A stretch of 64,000 nucleotides of DNA from Streptomyces sp. WAC 04229 (GTDB lineage: Bacteria; Actinomycetota; Actinomycetes; Streptomycetales; Streptomycetaceae). Every line of letters begins with the position of its first letter. The first letter of the stretch is position 1. The notes under the pieces were generated by a model, which was not told where the DNA came from, ran no database searches, and saw only the letters and a program-made list of their open reading frames with translations. The stretch lies in assembly GCF_003947455.1 (NCBI RefSeq), contig NZ_QHJH01000011.1, positions 1 to 64,000 of the forward strand, read 5' to 3'. A program made the translations under genes and the position numbers. Shown here one piece after another: positions 44,145-52,617 of this stretch.

Positions 44145-45719
44145 ATGACCCCGACCAGCACACCCCCCGCCTCCCGCACCTACGACGCCGTGATCGTCGG
44201 CGGCGGCCACAACGGCCTGGTCGCCGCCGCCTACCTGGCCCGCGCCGGCCGCTCCGTGCTGGTACTGGAACGGCTGGACCACACCGGCGGCGCGGCCGTC
44301 TCCACCCGGCCGTTCGCCGGGGTCGACGCCCGGCTGTCCCGCTACTCGTACCTGGTCAGCCTGTTGCCGGAGAAGATCGTGGGGGACCTGGACCTGGACT
44401 TCCGGGTCCGCGGGCGCACGGTCTCCTCGTACACGCCCGTCGAGCGCGACGGCCGCCCCACCGGGCTCCTCGTCGGCGGTGGCGAGCGGCGGACCCGGGA
44501 GTCGTTCGCCCGGCTCACCGGGTCGGACCGGGAGTACGCGGCCTGGCAGCGGTTCTACGCCATGACCGGCCACGTCGCCGAACGCGTCTTCCCGACCCTC
44601 ACCGAGCCCCTGCCCACCCGCGACGAGCTGCGCCGCCGGATCGACGACGAGGCGGCCTGGCGGGCCCTGTTCGAGGAACCGGTCGGCGTCGCCATCGAGG
44701 AGCACTTCGCCGACGACACCGTCCGCGGCGTGGCCCTCACCGACGCCCTGATCGGCACCTTCGCCGACGCCCACGACCCCTCGCTGAGCCAGAACCGGTG
44801 CTTCCTGTACCACGTGATCGGCGGTGGCACCGGCGCCTGGGACGTGCCGGTCGGCGGCATGGGCGCCCTCACCGACGCCCTGGCCGGCGCGGCGCGCGCC
44901 GCGGGCGCCGAACTCGTCACCGGCCACGAGGCGGTGCGGATCGACACCGACGGACGCACGGCCGAGGTCACCTACCGGTCCGCCGACGGCGAGCACGTCG
45001 CCGCCGCACGGCACGTCCTGGTGAACGCCTCCCCGCGAGAGCTGGCCGCCCTGACCGGCACCCCCGCTCCGCCGCCCGCCGAGGGCGCCCAGCTCAAGGT
45101 CAACATGCTGCTCGACCGGCTCCCGGCGCTGCGCGACCCCGACGCCGACCCGCGCGAGGCGTTCGCCGGGACCTTCCACATCGCCGAGGGGTACGAGCAG
45201 TTGGCCGCCGCCCACGCCCAGGCGTCCGCGGGCTCACTGCCCGCCGCCCCGCCCTCCGAGATCTACTGCCACTCCCTGACCGACCCCACGATCCTCGGCC
45301 CGGATCTGGCGGGCCGGGGCATGCACACCCTCACGCTCTTCGGCCTGCACACCCCCGCCCGGCTCTTCGCCGGGGACAACGGCGCCGTACGGGAGGACCT
45401 GCTGAAGTCGACCCTCGCCCAGCTCGACGCCCACCTCGCCGAACCGATCGCCGACTGTCTGGCGACCGACGCCGACGGCAGGCCCTGCGTCGAGGCCCGG
45501 ACGCCGCTCGACCTGGAGCGCGACCTGCGCCTGCCCGGCGGCAACATCTTCCACCGCGAGCTGTCCTGGCCGCACACCCAGGACGGCACCGGCCGCTGGG
45601 GCGTGGAGACCGCTCAGGCCAACGTCCTGCTGTGCGGAGCGGGCGCGGTGCGCGGGGGAGGGGTGAGCGGCGTGCCGGGACACAACGCGGCGATGGCGGT
45701 CCTGGAGGCGGACCGGTGA
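44145..45719 (+). CDS. Phytoene-desaturase-like FAD oxidoreductase
   Basis: A 524-aa flavoprotein of the carotenoid isomerase/desaturase-like (PYROXD2) group. The N-terminal dinucleotide fold is VIVGGGHNGLVAAAYLARAG (about 16-35), with VLERLDHTGGAAVS. The C-terminus has the FAD-binding NVLLCGAGAVRGGGVSGVPG. No crtB, crtE or other carotenoid genes are near, so a role outside carotenoid synthesis is likely. The ATG at 44145 is taken as start; a longer start at 44130 is less likely. Confidence 0.88.
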   Translation: MTPTSTPPASRTYDAVIVGGGHNGLVAAAYLARAGRSVLVLERLDHTGGAAVSTRPFAGVDARLSRYSYLVSLLPEKIVGDLDLDFRVRGRTVSSYTPVERDGRPTGLLVGGGERRTRESFARLTGSDREYAAWQRFYAMTGHVAERVFPTLTEPLPTRDELRRRIDDEAAWRALFEEPVGVAIEEHFADDTVRGVALTDALIGTFADAHDPSLSQNRCFLYHVIGGGTGAWDVPVGGMGALTDALAGAARAAGAELVTGHEAVRIDTDGRTAEVTYRSADGEHVAAARHVLVNASPRELAALTGTPAPPPAEGAQLKVNMLLDRLPALRDPDADPREAFAGTFHIAEGYEQLAAAHAQASAGSLPAAPPSEIYCHSLTDPTILGPDLAGRGMHTLTLFGLHTPARLFAGDNGAVREDLLKSTLAQLDAHLAEPIADCLATDADGRPCVEARTPLDLERDLRLPGGNIFHRELSWPHTQDGTGRWGVETAQANVLLCGAGAVRGGGVSGVPGHNAAMAVLEADR

Positions 45720-45747
45720 CGGGGTGCCCGGGGCCACCGGGCCGGGA

Positions 45748-47523
45748 CTAGTCGGCCGAAGCCGTCCACCCCACGGTCTCGACGCGCGCCGCGTCCGCCG
45801 GGCGCGCGTCGTGGAACAGGACGTCGCCCGCCGCCTCCGCCCGCAGCCCGTCGACGTACGCGCCGCGGCCCACGTACAGCTGGTCGGTGGTGTACCGCCA
45901 GCGCAGCGTGAGCGCGCGGGCGGCCGGGAGTCCGGCCGTCAGCCGGTGCCAGACCCGCCCCGACCAGCCGGTGACCGAGCCGTCCTCGTGCGCCACGGGT
46001 CCCTCTGCGCGCCGAGTGGTCGTGAACGGCACGGGCCGCCAGGCGGTGCCGCCGTCCGTCGAGGCCTCCAGGACGAGGGCGTCGGACCCGGGTTCGGTGT
46101 CCCACCACAGGTCACAGCGCAGCCGCGCCCGCCCGGCCGACGTGTCGAGCGCGGGCAGCGTGAGCGTGGCCGTCGCGGCACTCGCCGTCCCCGAGAACCA
46201 CGCCGTGCGCCCGTGCGCGGGCCGGACCGCCACCGCCCGCGCCATGTGGGTGCCGGCCGCCACCCGGGGCGCGGACCCCGAGCGCCAACTGCGGACCGGG
46301 TGAACCGAGTTGCCGAGCACGACCAGGAACGAGTCCGTCGTCGGGTCGAGCACCAGCGACGTGCCTGTGAAGCCGGTGTGCCCGGCCGTGCGCGGTGTCG
46401 CCATGGCACCCATGTACCAGTGCTGGTACAGCTCGAAGCCCAGGCCGTGCGCGTCCCCCGGGAAGTCCGTGTTGAAGTCGGTGAACATCAGCTCCACCGA
46501 CTCCGGCCGCAGGACGCGCGCCCGGCCGTAGGAACCGCCGTTGAGCAGGGTGCGGCCGAGCACCGCCAGGTCCCACGCGCAGGAGAAGACCCCGGCGTGA
46601 CCGGCGACGCCGCCGAGGCTGAACGCGTTCTCGTCGTGCACCTCGCCCCACACCAGACCGCGGTCGAGGCCGGACCAGGGCTGCCGGGCGTCCTCAGTGG
46701 CCGCGATACCCGGCCGCCAGGACGCGGGCGGGTTGTAGCGGGTGCGGCGCAGCCCCAGGGGGCCGGTGATCTCGTCGCGCAGCAGGACGTCCAGCGCGCG
46801 GCCGGTGACCTTCTCCAGCACCAGCTGGAGCGAGATCATGTTCAGGTCCGAGTACAGGTACGCCGTGCCGGGCGCGCCGACCGGGGCCTCGTCGTAGACG
46901 AGCCGCACCTTCTCGTCGTAGGTGGGCGCGCGGAACAGCGGGATCCACGCCCGGAACCCGGAGGTGTGCGTGAGCAGCTGCCGGACCGTCACGTCCTGCT
47001 TCCCGGCCCGCCCGAAGCCCGGCAGGTACGACGCGACCGGCGCCTCCAGCTCCAGCGCACCCCGTTCCAGCTGCTGCACGGCGAGGATCGAGGTGAACAG
47101 TTTGGAGATGGACGCGAGATCGAACACGGTGTCGCCGGCCATCGGGATCTGCTCCGCGGCCGGGAACTCGACGCCGGTGTCGGTCGCCTCGTCGTACGCC
47201 CGGTAGCGCACCGCCATGCCGATCGGCTCGTGCAGCGCGACCGTGCCGCCCCGGCCGGCCAGCAGCACGGCGCCCGCGTACCACGGGTGCTGGGGAGAGG
47301 GCTGGAGGTAGGTCTCCGCGTCGCTGACGAGCCGTCGCAGATGCCCCGGGAGCAGCCCCGCGCGTTCGGCGGAGCCGCGCCGGAGGGTGGGCCGGCGGCC
47401 CCCGACCGCGACCGCCTCGGCCGGGCCGGCGGCGAACGGGGCGATGGCCAGGGCACCGCCCAGGGCCAGGGCACCGGCGCCCAGTTGACGCCGTGTGAAT
47501 CCGCTGTTCGCCTGTCCGGCCAT
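45748..47523 (-). CDS. Tat-exported beta-lactamase-fold serine hydrolase
   Basis: This 591-aa protein has a twin-arginine signal (SGFTRRQLGAGALALGGALA) and a class C beta-lactamase/PBP-like domain (about 60-390). SxxK is in ASISKLFTS, the YxN motif in YSDLN, and a HTSGF block is typical of esterase/peptidase members. A C-terminal beta-sandwich domain (about 415-590) follows. It acts outside the cell, perhaps on peptidoglycan or its fragments. The ATG at 47523 has GGGAGA upstream. Two GAAA/TTTC palindromes lie in its promoter. Confidence 0.9.
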   Translation of the reverse strand: MAGQANSGFTRRQLGAGALALGGALAIAPFAAGPAEAVAVGGRRPTLRRGSAERAGLLPGHLRRLVSDAETYLQPSPQHPWYAGAVLLAGRGGTVALHEPIGMAVRYRAYDEATDTGVEFPAAEQIPMAGDTVFDLASISKLFTSILAVQQLERGALELEAPVASYLPGFGRAGKQDVTVRQLLTHTSGFRAWIPLFRAPTYDEKVRLVYDEAPVGAPGTAYLYSDLNMISLQLVLEKVTGRALDVLLRDEITGPLGLRRTRYNPPASWRPGIAATEDARQPWSGLDRGLVWGEVHDENAFSLGGVAGHAGVFSCAWDLAVLGRTLLNGGSYGRARVLRPESVELMFTDFNTDFPGDAHGLGFELYQHWYMGAMATPRTAGHTGFTGTSLVLDPTTDSFLVVLGNSVHPVRSWRSGSAPRVAAGTHMARAVAVRPAHGRTAWFSGTASAATATLTLPALDTSAGRARLRCDLWWDTEPGSDALVLEASTDGGTAWRPVPFTTTRRAEGPVAHEDGSVTGWSGRVWHRLTAGLPAARALTLRWRYTTDQLYVGRGAYVDGLRAEAAGDVLFHDARPADAARVETVGWTASAD

Positions 47524-47548
47524 CGAAGAGTCTCCCGCCACCGAAGCT

Positions 47549-47589
47549 GAAAGTATCTTTCCCGGATCGCCGTGCGGAGTGAAACTTTC
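47549..47589. promoter_or_regulatory. Two GAAA/TTTC palindromes
   Basis: GAAAG-TAT-CTTTC (47549-47561) and GAAA-C-TTTC (47581-47589) start 32 bp apart, three helical turns, directly upstream of the exported hydrolase. They look like a repressor pair, possibly for a sugar-phosphate (RpiR-like) regulator encoded elsewhere. Confidence 0.5.
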
Positions 47590-47684
47590 CTGTCATGACG
47601 GGGTCGTGTCAATGGGGCGTGCGCGGTCCACGGACCGGACGCACGCCGCTTGACCCGCCCCGGCGGGCGGCCGAGGATCGGGTC

Positions 47685-49184
47685 ATGAAGCCCGGACACG
47701 GCAGCACGGTCGACGGGGTGCTGCGGCGCAGCGCCCGACGCACTCCGGCACGCGTCGCGGTCGAGTACCGCGACCGCACCTGGACGTACGGCGAACTCGA
47801 CACCGCGGTCTCCCGCGCGGCCGGCGCCCTGCTGGCCGAGGGACTGTCCCCCGGCGACCGGGTCGGCGCCTACGGCCACAACTCCGACGCCTACCTGATC
47901 GCCTTCCTGGCCTGCGCCCGGGCCGGGCTGGTGCACGTCCCGGTCAACCAGAACCTCACCGGCGACGACCTCGCCTACCTCGTCGGCCAGTCCGGCAGCT
48001 CCCTGGTCCTCGCCGACCCCGGCCTCGCCGGCCGGCTGCCGGACGGCACCCGCGTCCTCGCGCTCCGCGACGCCGACGACTCGCTCCTCACCCGCCTCGC
48101 CGCGGCGCCCGCGTACGACGGCCCCGAGCCGGCCGGCGACGACCTGGTGCAGCTCCTCTACACCTCCGGCACCACCGCCCTGCCCAAGGGCGCGATGATG
48201 ACCCACCGGGCCCTGGTGCACGAGTACCTCAGCGCCATCACCGCCCTCGACCTCGGCGCCGGCGACCGCCCCGTGCACGCCCTGCCGCTCTACCACTCGG
48301 CGCAGACCCACGTCTTCCTGCTGCCCTACCTCGCCGTCGGCGCCACGAACATCATCCTCGACGCCCCGGACGGCGACCGGCTCTTCGACCTCGTCGAAGC
48401 CGGCCGCGTGGACAGCGTCTTCGCGCCGCCCACCGTGTGGATCGGCCTGGCGAACCGGCCCGACTTCGCCACCCGCGACCTCGGCGGCCTGCGCAAGGCC
48501 TACTACGGGGCGTCGATCATGCCCGTGCCCGTCCTGGAGCGACTGCGCGAGCGCCTGCCCGCACTCGCCTTCTACAACTGCTTCGGCCAGAGCGAGATCG
48601 GCCCCCTCGCCACCGTCCTCGGCCCGGACGAGCACCAGGGCCGGATGGACTCCTGCGGGCGGCCCGTCCTGTTCGTGGAGGCGCGCGTGGTCGACGAGGA
48701 CGGCGCGGACGTACCCGACGGCACCCCCGGAGAGGTCGTCTACCGCTCGCCGCAGCTGTGCGAGGGCTACTGGGACAAGCCCGAGGAGACCGAAGCCGCC
48801 TTCCGCGACGGGTGGTTCCACTCCGGCGACCTCGCCGTGCGGGACGCGGACGGCTACTACACGATCGTCGACCGGGTGAAGGACGTGATCAACTCCGGCG
48901 GCGTCCTGGTCGCCTCCCGCCAGGTCGAGGACGCCCTCTACACGCACGACGGAGTCGCCGAGGTGGCGGTGATCGGCCTGCCCGACGAACGCTGGATCGA
49001 GGCCGTCACGGCCGTCGTCGTCGCGCGCGGCGAGGTCACCGAGGATGCGCTGATCGCCCACGCCCGGGACCGGCTCACCTCCTTCAAGGCACCCAAGGGG
49101 GTGCGGTTCGTGGACGTGCTGCCGCGGAACGCCAGCGGGAAGATCCTCAAGCGCGAACTGCGGGACCGCTTCGCCGGGTCATGA
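47685..49184 (+). CDS. Acyl-CoA synthetase (AMP-forming)
   Basis: A 499-aa ANL-superfamily ligase that activates a carboxylic acid as acyl-AMP and then acyl-CoA. The phosphate loop reads LLYTSGTTALPKGA, with Ala where Gly is usual in TSGTTGLPKG. YNCFGQSEIGPLAT (A5), DGWFHSGDLAV (A7), VDRVKDVINSGGV (A8) and LPRNASGKILKRE with the catalytic Lys (A10) are intact. It probably acts on fatty or medium-chain acids. An alpha/beta-hydrolase gene follows 50 nt downstream. Confidence 0.92.
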   Translation: MKPGHGSTVDGVLRRSARRTPARVAVEYRDRTWTYGELDTAVSRAAGALLAEGLSPGDRVGAYGHNSDAYLIAFLACARAGLVHVPVNQNLTGDDLAYLVGQSGSSLVLADPGLAGRLPDGTRVLALRDADDSLLTRLAAAPAYDGPEPAGDDLVQLLYTSGTTALPKGAMMTHRALVHEYLSAITALDLGAGDRPVHALPLYHSAQTHVFLLPYLAVGATNIILDAPDGDRLFDLVEAGRVDSVFAPPTVWIGLANRPDFATRDLGGLRKAYYGASIMPVPVLERLRERLPALAFYNCFGQSEIGPLATVLGPDEHQGRMDSCGRPVLFVEARVVDEDGADVPDGTPGEVVYRSPQLCEGYWDKPEETEAAFRDGWFHSGDLAVRDADGYYTIVDRVKDVINSGGVLVASRQVEDALYTHDGVAEVAVIGLPDERWIEAVTAVVVARGEVTEDALIAHARDRLTSFKAPKGVRFVDVLPRNASGKILKRELRDRFAGS

Positions 49185-49234
49185 CTCCACAACTCCGTTG
49201 CGGCCCCCGCCCCCGGCAGCCGAGGATCGGCGCC

Positions 49235-50110
49235 ATGGGCACCTTCACCGCGTACGACGGAACCGAACTCGCCTACCACGTCCGGGGCCGCGGCGCCCCG
49301 CTGGTCGTGCTGCCGGGCGGCCCCATGCGGGCCTCCTCCTACCTCGGCGACCTCGGCGGTCTGACCGCGCACCGGCGGCTGGTCCTGCTCGACCTGCGCG
49401 GCACCGGCGACTCCGCCGTCCCCGCCGACCCGGCGACGTACCGCTGCGACCGGCTCGTCGACGACGTGGAGGCGCTCCGTGTCCACCTCGGCCTCGACCG
49501 CATGGACGTCCTCGCGCACTCCGCAGGCGGCAGCCTCGCGATGCTCCACGCCGCCCGCCACCCGACGAGGGTGGGACGCCTCGCCCTGATCACCGCCACG
49601 CCCTGGGCGCTGGACATGCCCGCCACGCCGGAGGACCGGAGGGCGGCCGCCCTCCTGCGCCGGGACGAACCCTGGTTCGAGGAGGCGTACGGCCCCTTCG
49701 AGGCGTGGCTGGCCGGCACCGGCGACTTCGACCCGGTGTTCCTCCCCTTCTTCCACGGCCGCTGGGACGACGCCGCCCGCGCCCACGTCGCCCGCGGCCC
49801 CCAGGAGTCCCACTACGAGGCGGGCGACGTCTACCTCTCCCCGGACGCCTTCGACCCGCCCGCCACCCGCGCCGCCCTCGCCCGCAGTACCGCCCGGGTC
49901 CTGGTCCTCGCCGGTGAACTCGACGGGGGTCCCCGGCCGGAACTCGCCCGCCGCTGCGCCGCCGTCTTCCCCCACGCCGAGGTCGCCGTCCAGCCGGGTG
50001 CCGGGCACTATCCCTGGCTCGACGACCCCGAGTGGTTCGTACGGCGTGTCACCGCGTTCCTCGAAGGGCAGCCCTCACATGGCCTGTCGGCGGTCGGAGC
50101 CGATCGCTAG
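49235..50110 (+). CDS. Alpha/beta-hydrolase (proline iminopeptidase-like)
   Basis: A 291-aa hydrolase with an intact triad: nucleophile Ser in LAHSAGGSLA, acid probably in LVLAGELDGGPRPE, and His in VQPGAGHYPWLDDPEW. The oxyanion block is VVLPGGPMRASSYL, and the cap region includes WALDMPATPEDRRAA. It resembles proline iminopeptidases and related esterases; the substrate is unknown. Its upstream sequence (GAGGAT, 7 nt before ATG) resembles that of the acyl-CoA synthetase gene before it, so the two may share control. Confidence 0.85.
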   Translation: MGTFTAYDGTELAYHVRGRGAPLVVLPGGPMRASSYLGDLGGLTAHRRLVLLDLRGTGDSAVPADPATYRCDRLVDDVEALRVHLGLDRMDVLAHSAGGSLAMLHAARHPTRVGRLALITATPWALDMPATPEDRRAAALLRRDEPWFEEAYGPFEAWLAGTGDFDPVFLPFFHGRWDDAARAHVARGPQESHYEAGDVYLSPDAFDPPATRAALARSTARVLVLAGELDGGPRPELARRCAAVFPHAEVAVQPGAGHYPWLDDPEWFVRRVTAFLEGQPSHGLSAVGADR

Positions 50111-50147
50111 GCTGGCCGCGAACGACGAGACCGGGAGGAGCACGGAC

Positions 50148-50390
50148 GTGGCCGAGAGCACCACCCACCAGCGCCCGATCATGGGCTGGGACAAGCCGGA
50201 GCTGGACCTCAGCGACGCGCAGTGGCAGTCGAGCAGCCGGGGCCTGGGGGATGTCCAGATCGCCTTCGTCGAGGGGTTCATCGCCATGCGCAACAGCGGC
50301 AGCCCGGAAAGCCCCTCCCTGATCTTCACCCCCGCGGAATGGGGCGCGTTCGTGTCGGGGGCGCGGGAAGGGGAGTTCGACCTCACCTGA
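50148..50390 (+). CDS. DUF397 domain protein
   Basis: This 80-aa protein is a DUF397 domain, recognised by WQSSSRGLGDVQIAFVEGFI and SLIFTPAEWGAFVSGAREGE. DUF397 proteins usually accompany Xre-type regulators as small antagonists or toxins in streptomycetes; no such partner is adjacent here. GTG at 50148 has GGGAGGAG 7 nt upstream. A -10-like TAGGCT lies near 50108. Confidence 0.85.
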   Translation: MAESTTHQRPIMGWDKPELDLSDAQWQSSSRGLGDVQIAFVEGFIAMRNSGSPESPSLIFTPAEWGAFVSGAREGEFDLT

Positions 50391-50476
50391 CCCGCGGGGT
50401 GCGGTGAGCCGACCGGCCGAACCGGGGTGTCCCGTCCCGCGCCGGGGGGAAGGCCGTTTTCCGGAGGTGAGGTCCC

Positions 50477-51379
50477 ATGAGCACCCTGCCGGTCATCGCG
50501 GCCGTCGACGGTTCCGACGACAGCCTGCGCGCCCTCGACTGGGCCCTCGACGCGGCGCACCGGCGCGGGGCGCCCCTGCGGGTGGTGCACGTGCGGCAGT
50601 ACGCCACCTGGGCCCAGACCGACATCCTGGTCGCGGGCGAGCCGGACACCGGCGACGACCCGGTGCTCGACCAGGCCCGCGCCCACCTGCAGGGACGTGC
50701 CTACGCCGTGGCGACGGAGTACGTCGGTATGGAGGGCGTGCCCGGAGCCGCGCTGCCGGAGCTGGGCGCCGACTCCCAGCTGCTGGTGCTCGGATCCCGG
50801 GGCCGCGGCGGCTTCGCCAGCCTGCTGCTCGGCTCCAACGGCATGGCCGCCGCCCGCGACGCCGAGTGCCCCGTCGTCGTGGTGCCCCGCCCCGGACGCG
50901 AGGTGCACGGCGAGGCACCGGCCGAGGAGGGGCCCCGGGTGGTCGTCGGACTCCACGTGGACAGTCCCGATGACGCCACCCTCTCCTTCGCCTTCGCCGA
51001 GGCCGAACTGCGCGGCGCCCGCCTCCAGGTCGTCGCCGCCTACCCGTGGCCGGTGCAGACCTGGGCCGCCGCCGGGCAGATCATGCCCCCGGTGATCGAC
51101 GAGGTCTCCATCGAGAGCGAGACCCGGGTCCTGGCCGACGGCTTCCTGGCCCCGTACCGCGAACGTCATCCCGACGTCCGGGCCGAGCCGTACGTCGCGC
51201 CCGGCGACGCCGCCGGCCACCTCGTCGCCGCCTCCCGCGACGCCCAGCTGGTCGTCGTCGGCCGCCACCGCCGCCGCCTGCTGGCCCCCGCCCGCATGAT
51301 GGGCTCGGTCACCCACGCGGTCCTGCTCCACGCGGCGTCCCCGGTCGCGGTCGTACCACCGGCCCCACCGGAGGACTGA
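50477..51379 (+). CDS. Universal stress protein with two Usp domains
   Basis: A 300-aa protein with two UspA-type domains (about 1-140 and 150-295). The ATP-binding G-x2-G-x9-G pattern is visible in LGSRGRGGFASLLLGSNG and, with one Gly lost, in VGRHRRRLLAPARMMGSVTH. Such proteins bind ATP and act in stress survival. GGAGGTGAGG precedes the ATG. It stands alone. Confidence 0.93.
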   Translation: MSTLPVIAAVDGSDDSLRALDWALDAAHRRGAPLRVVHVRQYATWAQTDILVAGEPDTGDDPVLDQARAHLQGRAYAVATEYVGMEGVPGAALPELGADSQLLVLGSRGRGGFASLLLGSNGMAAARDAECPVVVVPRPGREVHGEAPAEEGPRVVVGLHVDSPDDATLSFAFAEAELRGARLQVVAAYPWPVQTWAAAGQIMPPVIDEVSIESETRVLADGFLAPYRERHPDVRAEPYVAPGDAAGHLVAASRDAQLVVVGRHRRRLLAPARMMGSVTHAVLLHAASPVAVVPPAPPED

Positions 51380-51440
51380 GGGGACGCCCCGTCGTCCGCT
51401 CTCCCGTACGGGGTCACGCCCCTGCGCACCCTGCCCTGCC

Positions 51441-51446
51441 TATCAT
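51441..51446 (+). promoter_or_regulatory. -10 element of a leaderless transcript
   Basis: TATCAT ends 7 nt before the ATG at 51454. Confidence 0.55.
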
Positions 51447-51453
51447 CGGCCCC

Positions 51454-52053
51454 ATGCAGGACTCACCCAGCAGGGACGCCCGGATCGCCCTCGACCTCGC
51501 CCTGACCGTCCGGCACGACGGGCACGGCGGGGTCGCCGACGACCTCGCCGACCCCGCCGGGCTCACCGCCTGGGTACGGGCCCACCCCGACCTCGCGGCG
51601 GCCGCCGAGGCCGCCGACCCGGCCGCCGTCCGCGACGTGCGGGCCGCCGCCCGCGCCCTCTTCGCCCGCGCCGTGCGTCCGGGCGAGCCGAGCCCGGCCG
51701 ACGCCGCCCGGCTGCTGCCCGTCGCCGAAGCCCTGCGGCGCCTGAACGAGGCCGCCGCCCGCACCCCCACCGTCCCCGTCCTGCACTGGGCCGACGCCGG
51801 GACCCCCGTCGTCCGCGCCGCGCCCGCGCCCGGCGCCCGGCCCGACCTCACCGCCGCGCTCGCCCAGGCCGTGATCGGCTTCCTCGCGGGACCCGACCGG
51901 CAGCGGCTGCGGGCCTGCCACGCACCGCGCTGCGTGCGGTACTTCCTCAAGGACCACCCGCGCCAGGAGTGGTGCAAACCCTCCTGCGGCAACCGGGCCC
52001 GGGTCGCCCGCCACCAGCAGCGCCGGCGGCGGACCGCCGAGCCTCGGCCGTAG
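51454..52053 (+). CDS. CGNR zinc-finger protein (ABATE domain)
   Basis: A 199-aa protein with an N-terminal ABATE-type helical domain (RIALDLALTVRHDGHGGVAD, about 9-150) and a C-terminal CGNR zinc finger (ACHAPRCVRYFLKDHPRQEW, then CKPSCGNRARVARH). Proteins of this type are predicted stress-induced transcription regulators. The metal ligands are the four Cys. A -10 hexamer next to the start indicates a leaderless mRNA. Confidence 0.9.
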   Translation: MQDSPSRDARIALDLALTVRHDGHGGVADDLADPAGLTAWVRAHPDLAAAAEAADPAAVRDVRAAARALFARAVRPGEPSPADAARLLPVAEALRRLNEAAARTPTVPVLHWADAGTPVVRAAPAPGARPDLTAALAQAVIGFLAGPDRQRLRACHAPRCVRYFLKDHPRQEWCKPSCGNRARVARHQQRRRRTAEPRP

Positions 52054-52099
52054 CCGGGACGGCCGCCCGCCCGCACGCCGTCCGCGGGGTGCGGCCACG

Positions 52100-52105
52100 T
52101 ACCAT
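52100..52105 (+). promoter_or_regulatory. -10 element of a leaderless transcript
   Basis: TACCAT ends 6 nt before the ATG at 52112. Confidence 0.55.
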
Positions 52106-52111
52106 GGCGGC

Positions 52112-52609
52112 ATGTCGTTCCTCCGCCGCCGCAGCGCCACGCCCGCCGGGCCCGACTTCGACGTACTGGCCATGGACCCGGGCGACTGGCCCGGCAATCT
52201 GGGCGCCGGTCTGCTGCCCGCGCCCGACGGCAGCTGCCAGGGCGTCTTCCTGCGCTACGACCTGTTCGGCGGCCGCGGCCCCGCGATGATCATCGGCAAC
52301 CTGCCGGCCGGCTCCCCGGCCCGCGAGGTCCCCGAAGGGGAGATCCCCTTCGAGGTCGCCCAACTGCTGCTCGCGCTGGAGAACGACGAGGAGGTCACCG
52401 TCGTCGGCGCCGAGGACGTGCCGGTGATGCAGGGCGACAACCTGCTCATCGTGCGCCGCCTCAAACTCTCCGAGGGCCGCATCTCCTGCGTGCAGTTCGA
52501 CCGCAGCGACGGCGTGCTGGTGACCATCGCCGCCTGGGACCGACCGATCACCGACGACCTGTACGCCCTGCTGAAGCCGCTCCCGGCGGAGCTTTTCCAG
52601 CAGGGCTGA
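52112..52609 (+). CDS. Conserved hypothetical protein
   Basis: A 165-aa soluble acidic protein without signal or membrane segment. I do not recognise the family. Third-position G/C bias and a leaderless promoter show it is a gene. It has well-ordered alternating hydrophobic patterns (SCQGVFLRYDLFGGRGPAMI, DNLLIVRRLKLSEGRISCVQ), suggesting a compact alpha/beta domain. It converges on the amidase gene with an 8-bp gap. Confidence 0.75.
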   Translation: MSFLRRRSATPAGPDFDVLAMDPGDWPGNLGAGLLPAPDGSCQGVFLRYDLFGGRGPAMIIGNLPAGSPAREVPEGEIPFEVAQLLLALENDEEVTVVGAEDVPVMQGDNLLIVRRLKLSEGRISCVQFDRSDGVLVTIAAWDRPITDDLYALLKPLPAELFQQG

Positions 52610-52617
52610 CCCGGCGG

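Noticed and set aside
46989..49061. Long minus-strand frame across the hydrolase and acyl-CoA synthetase
   Set aside because: The plus-strand synthetase has complete motifs A5-A10; the minus frame is low-complexity and has no start signal.
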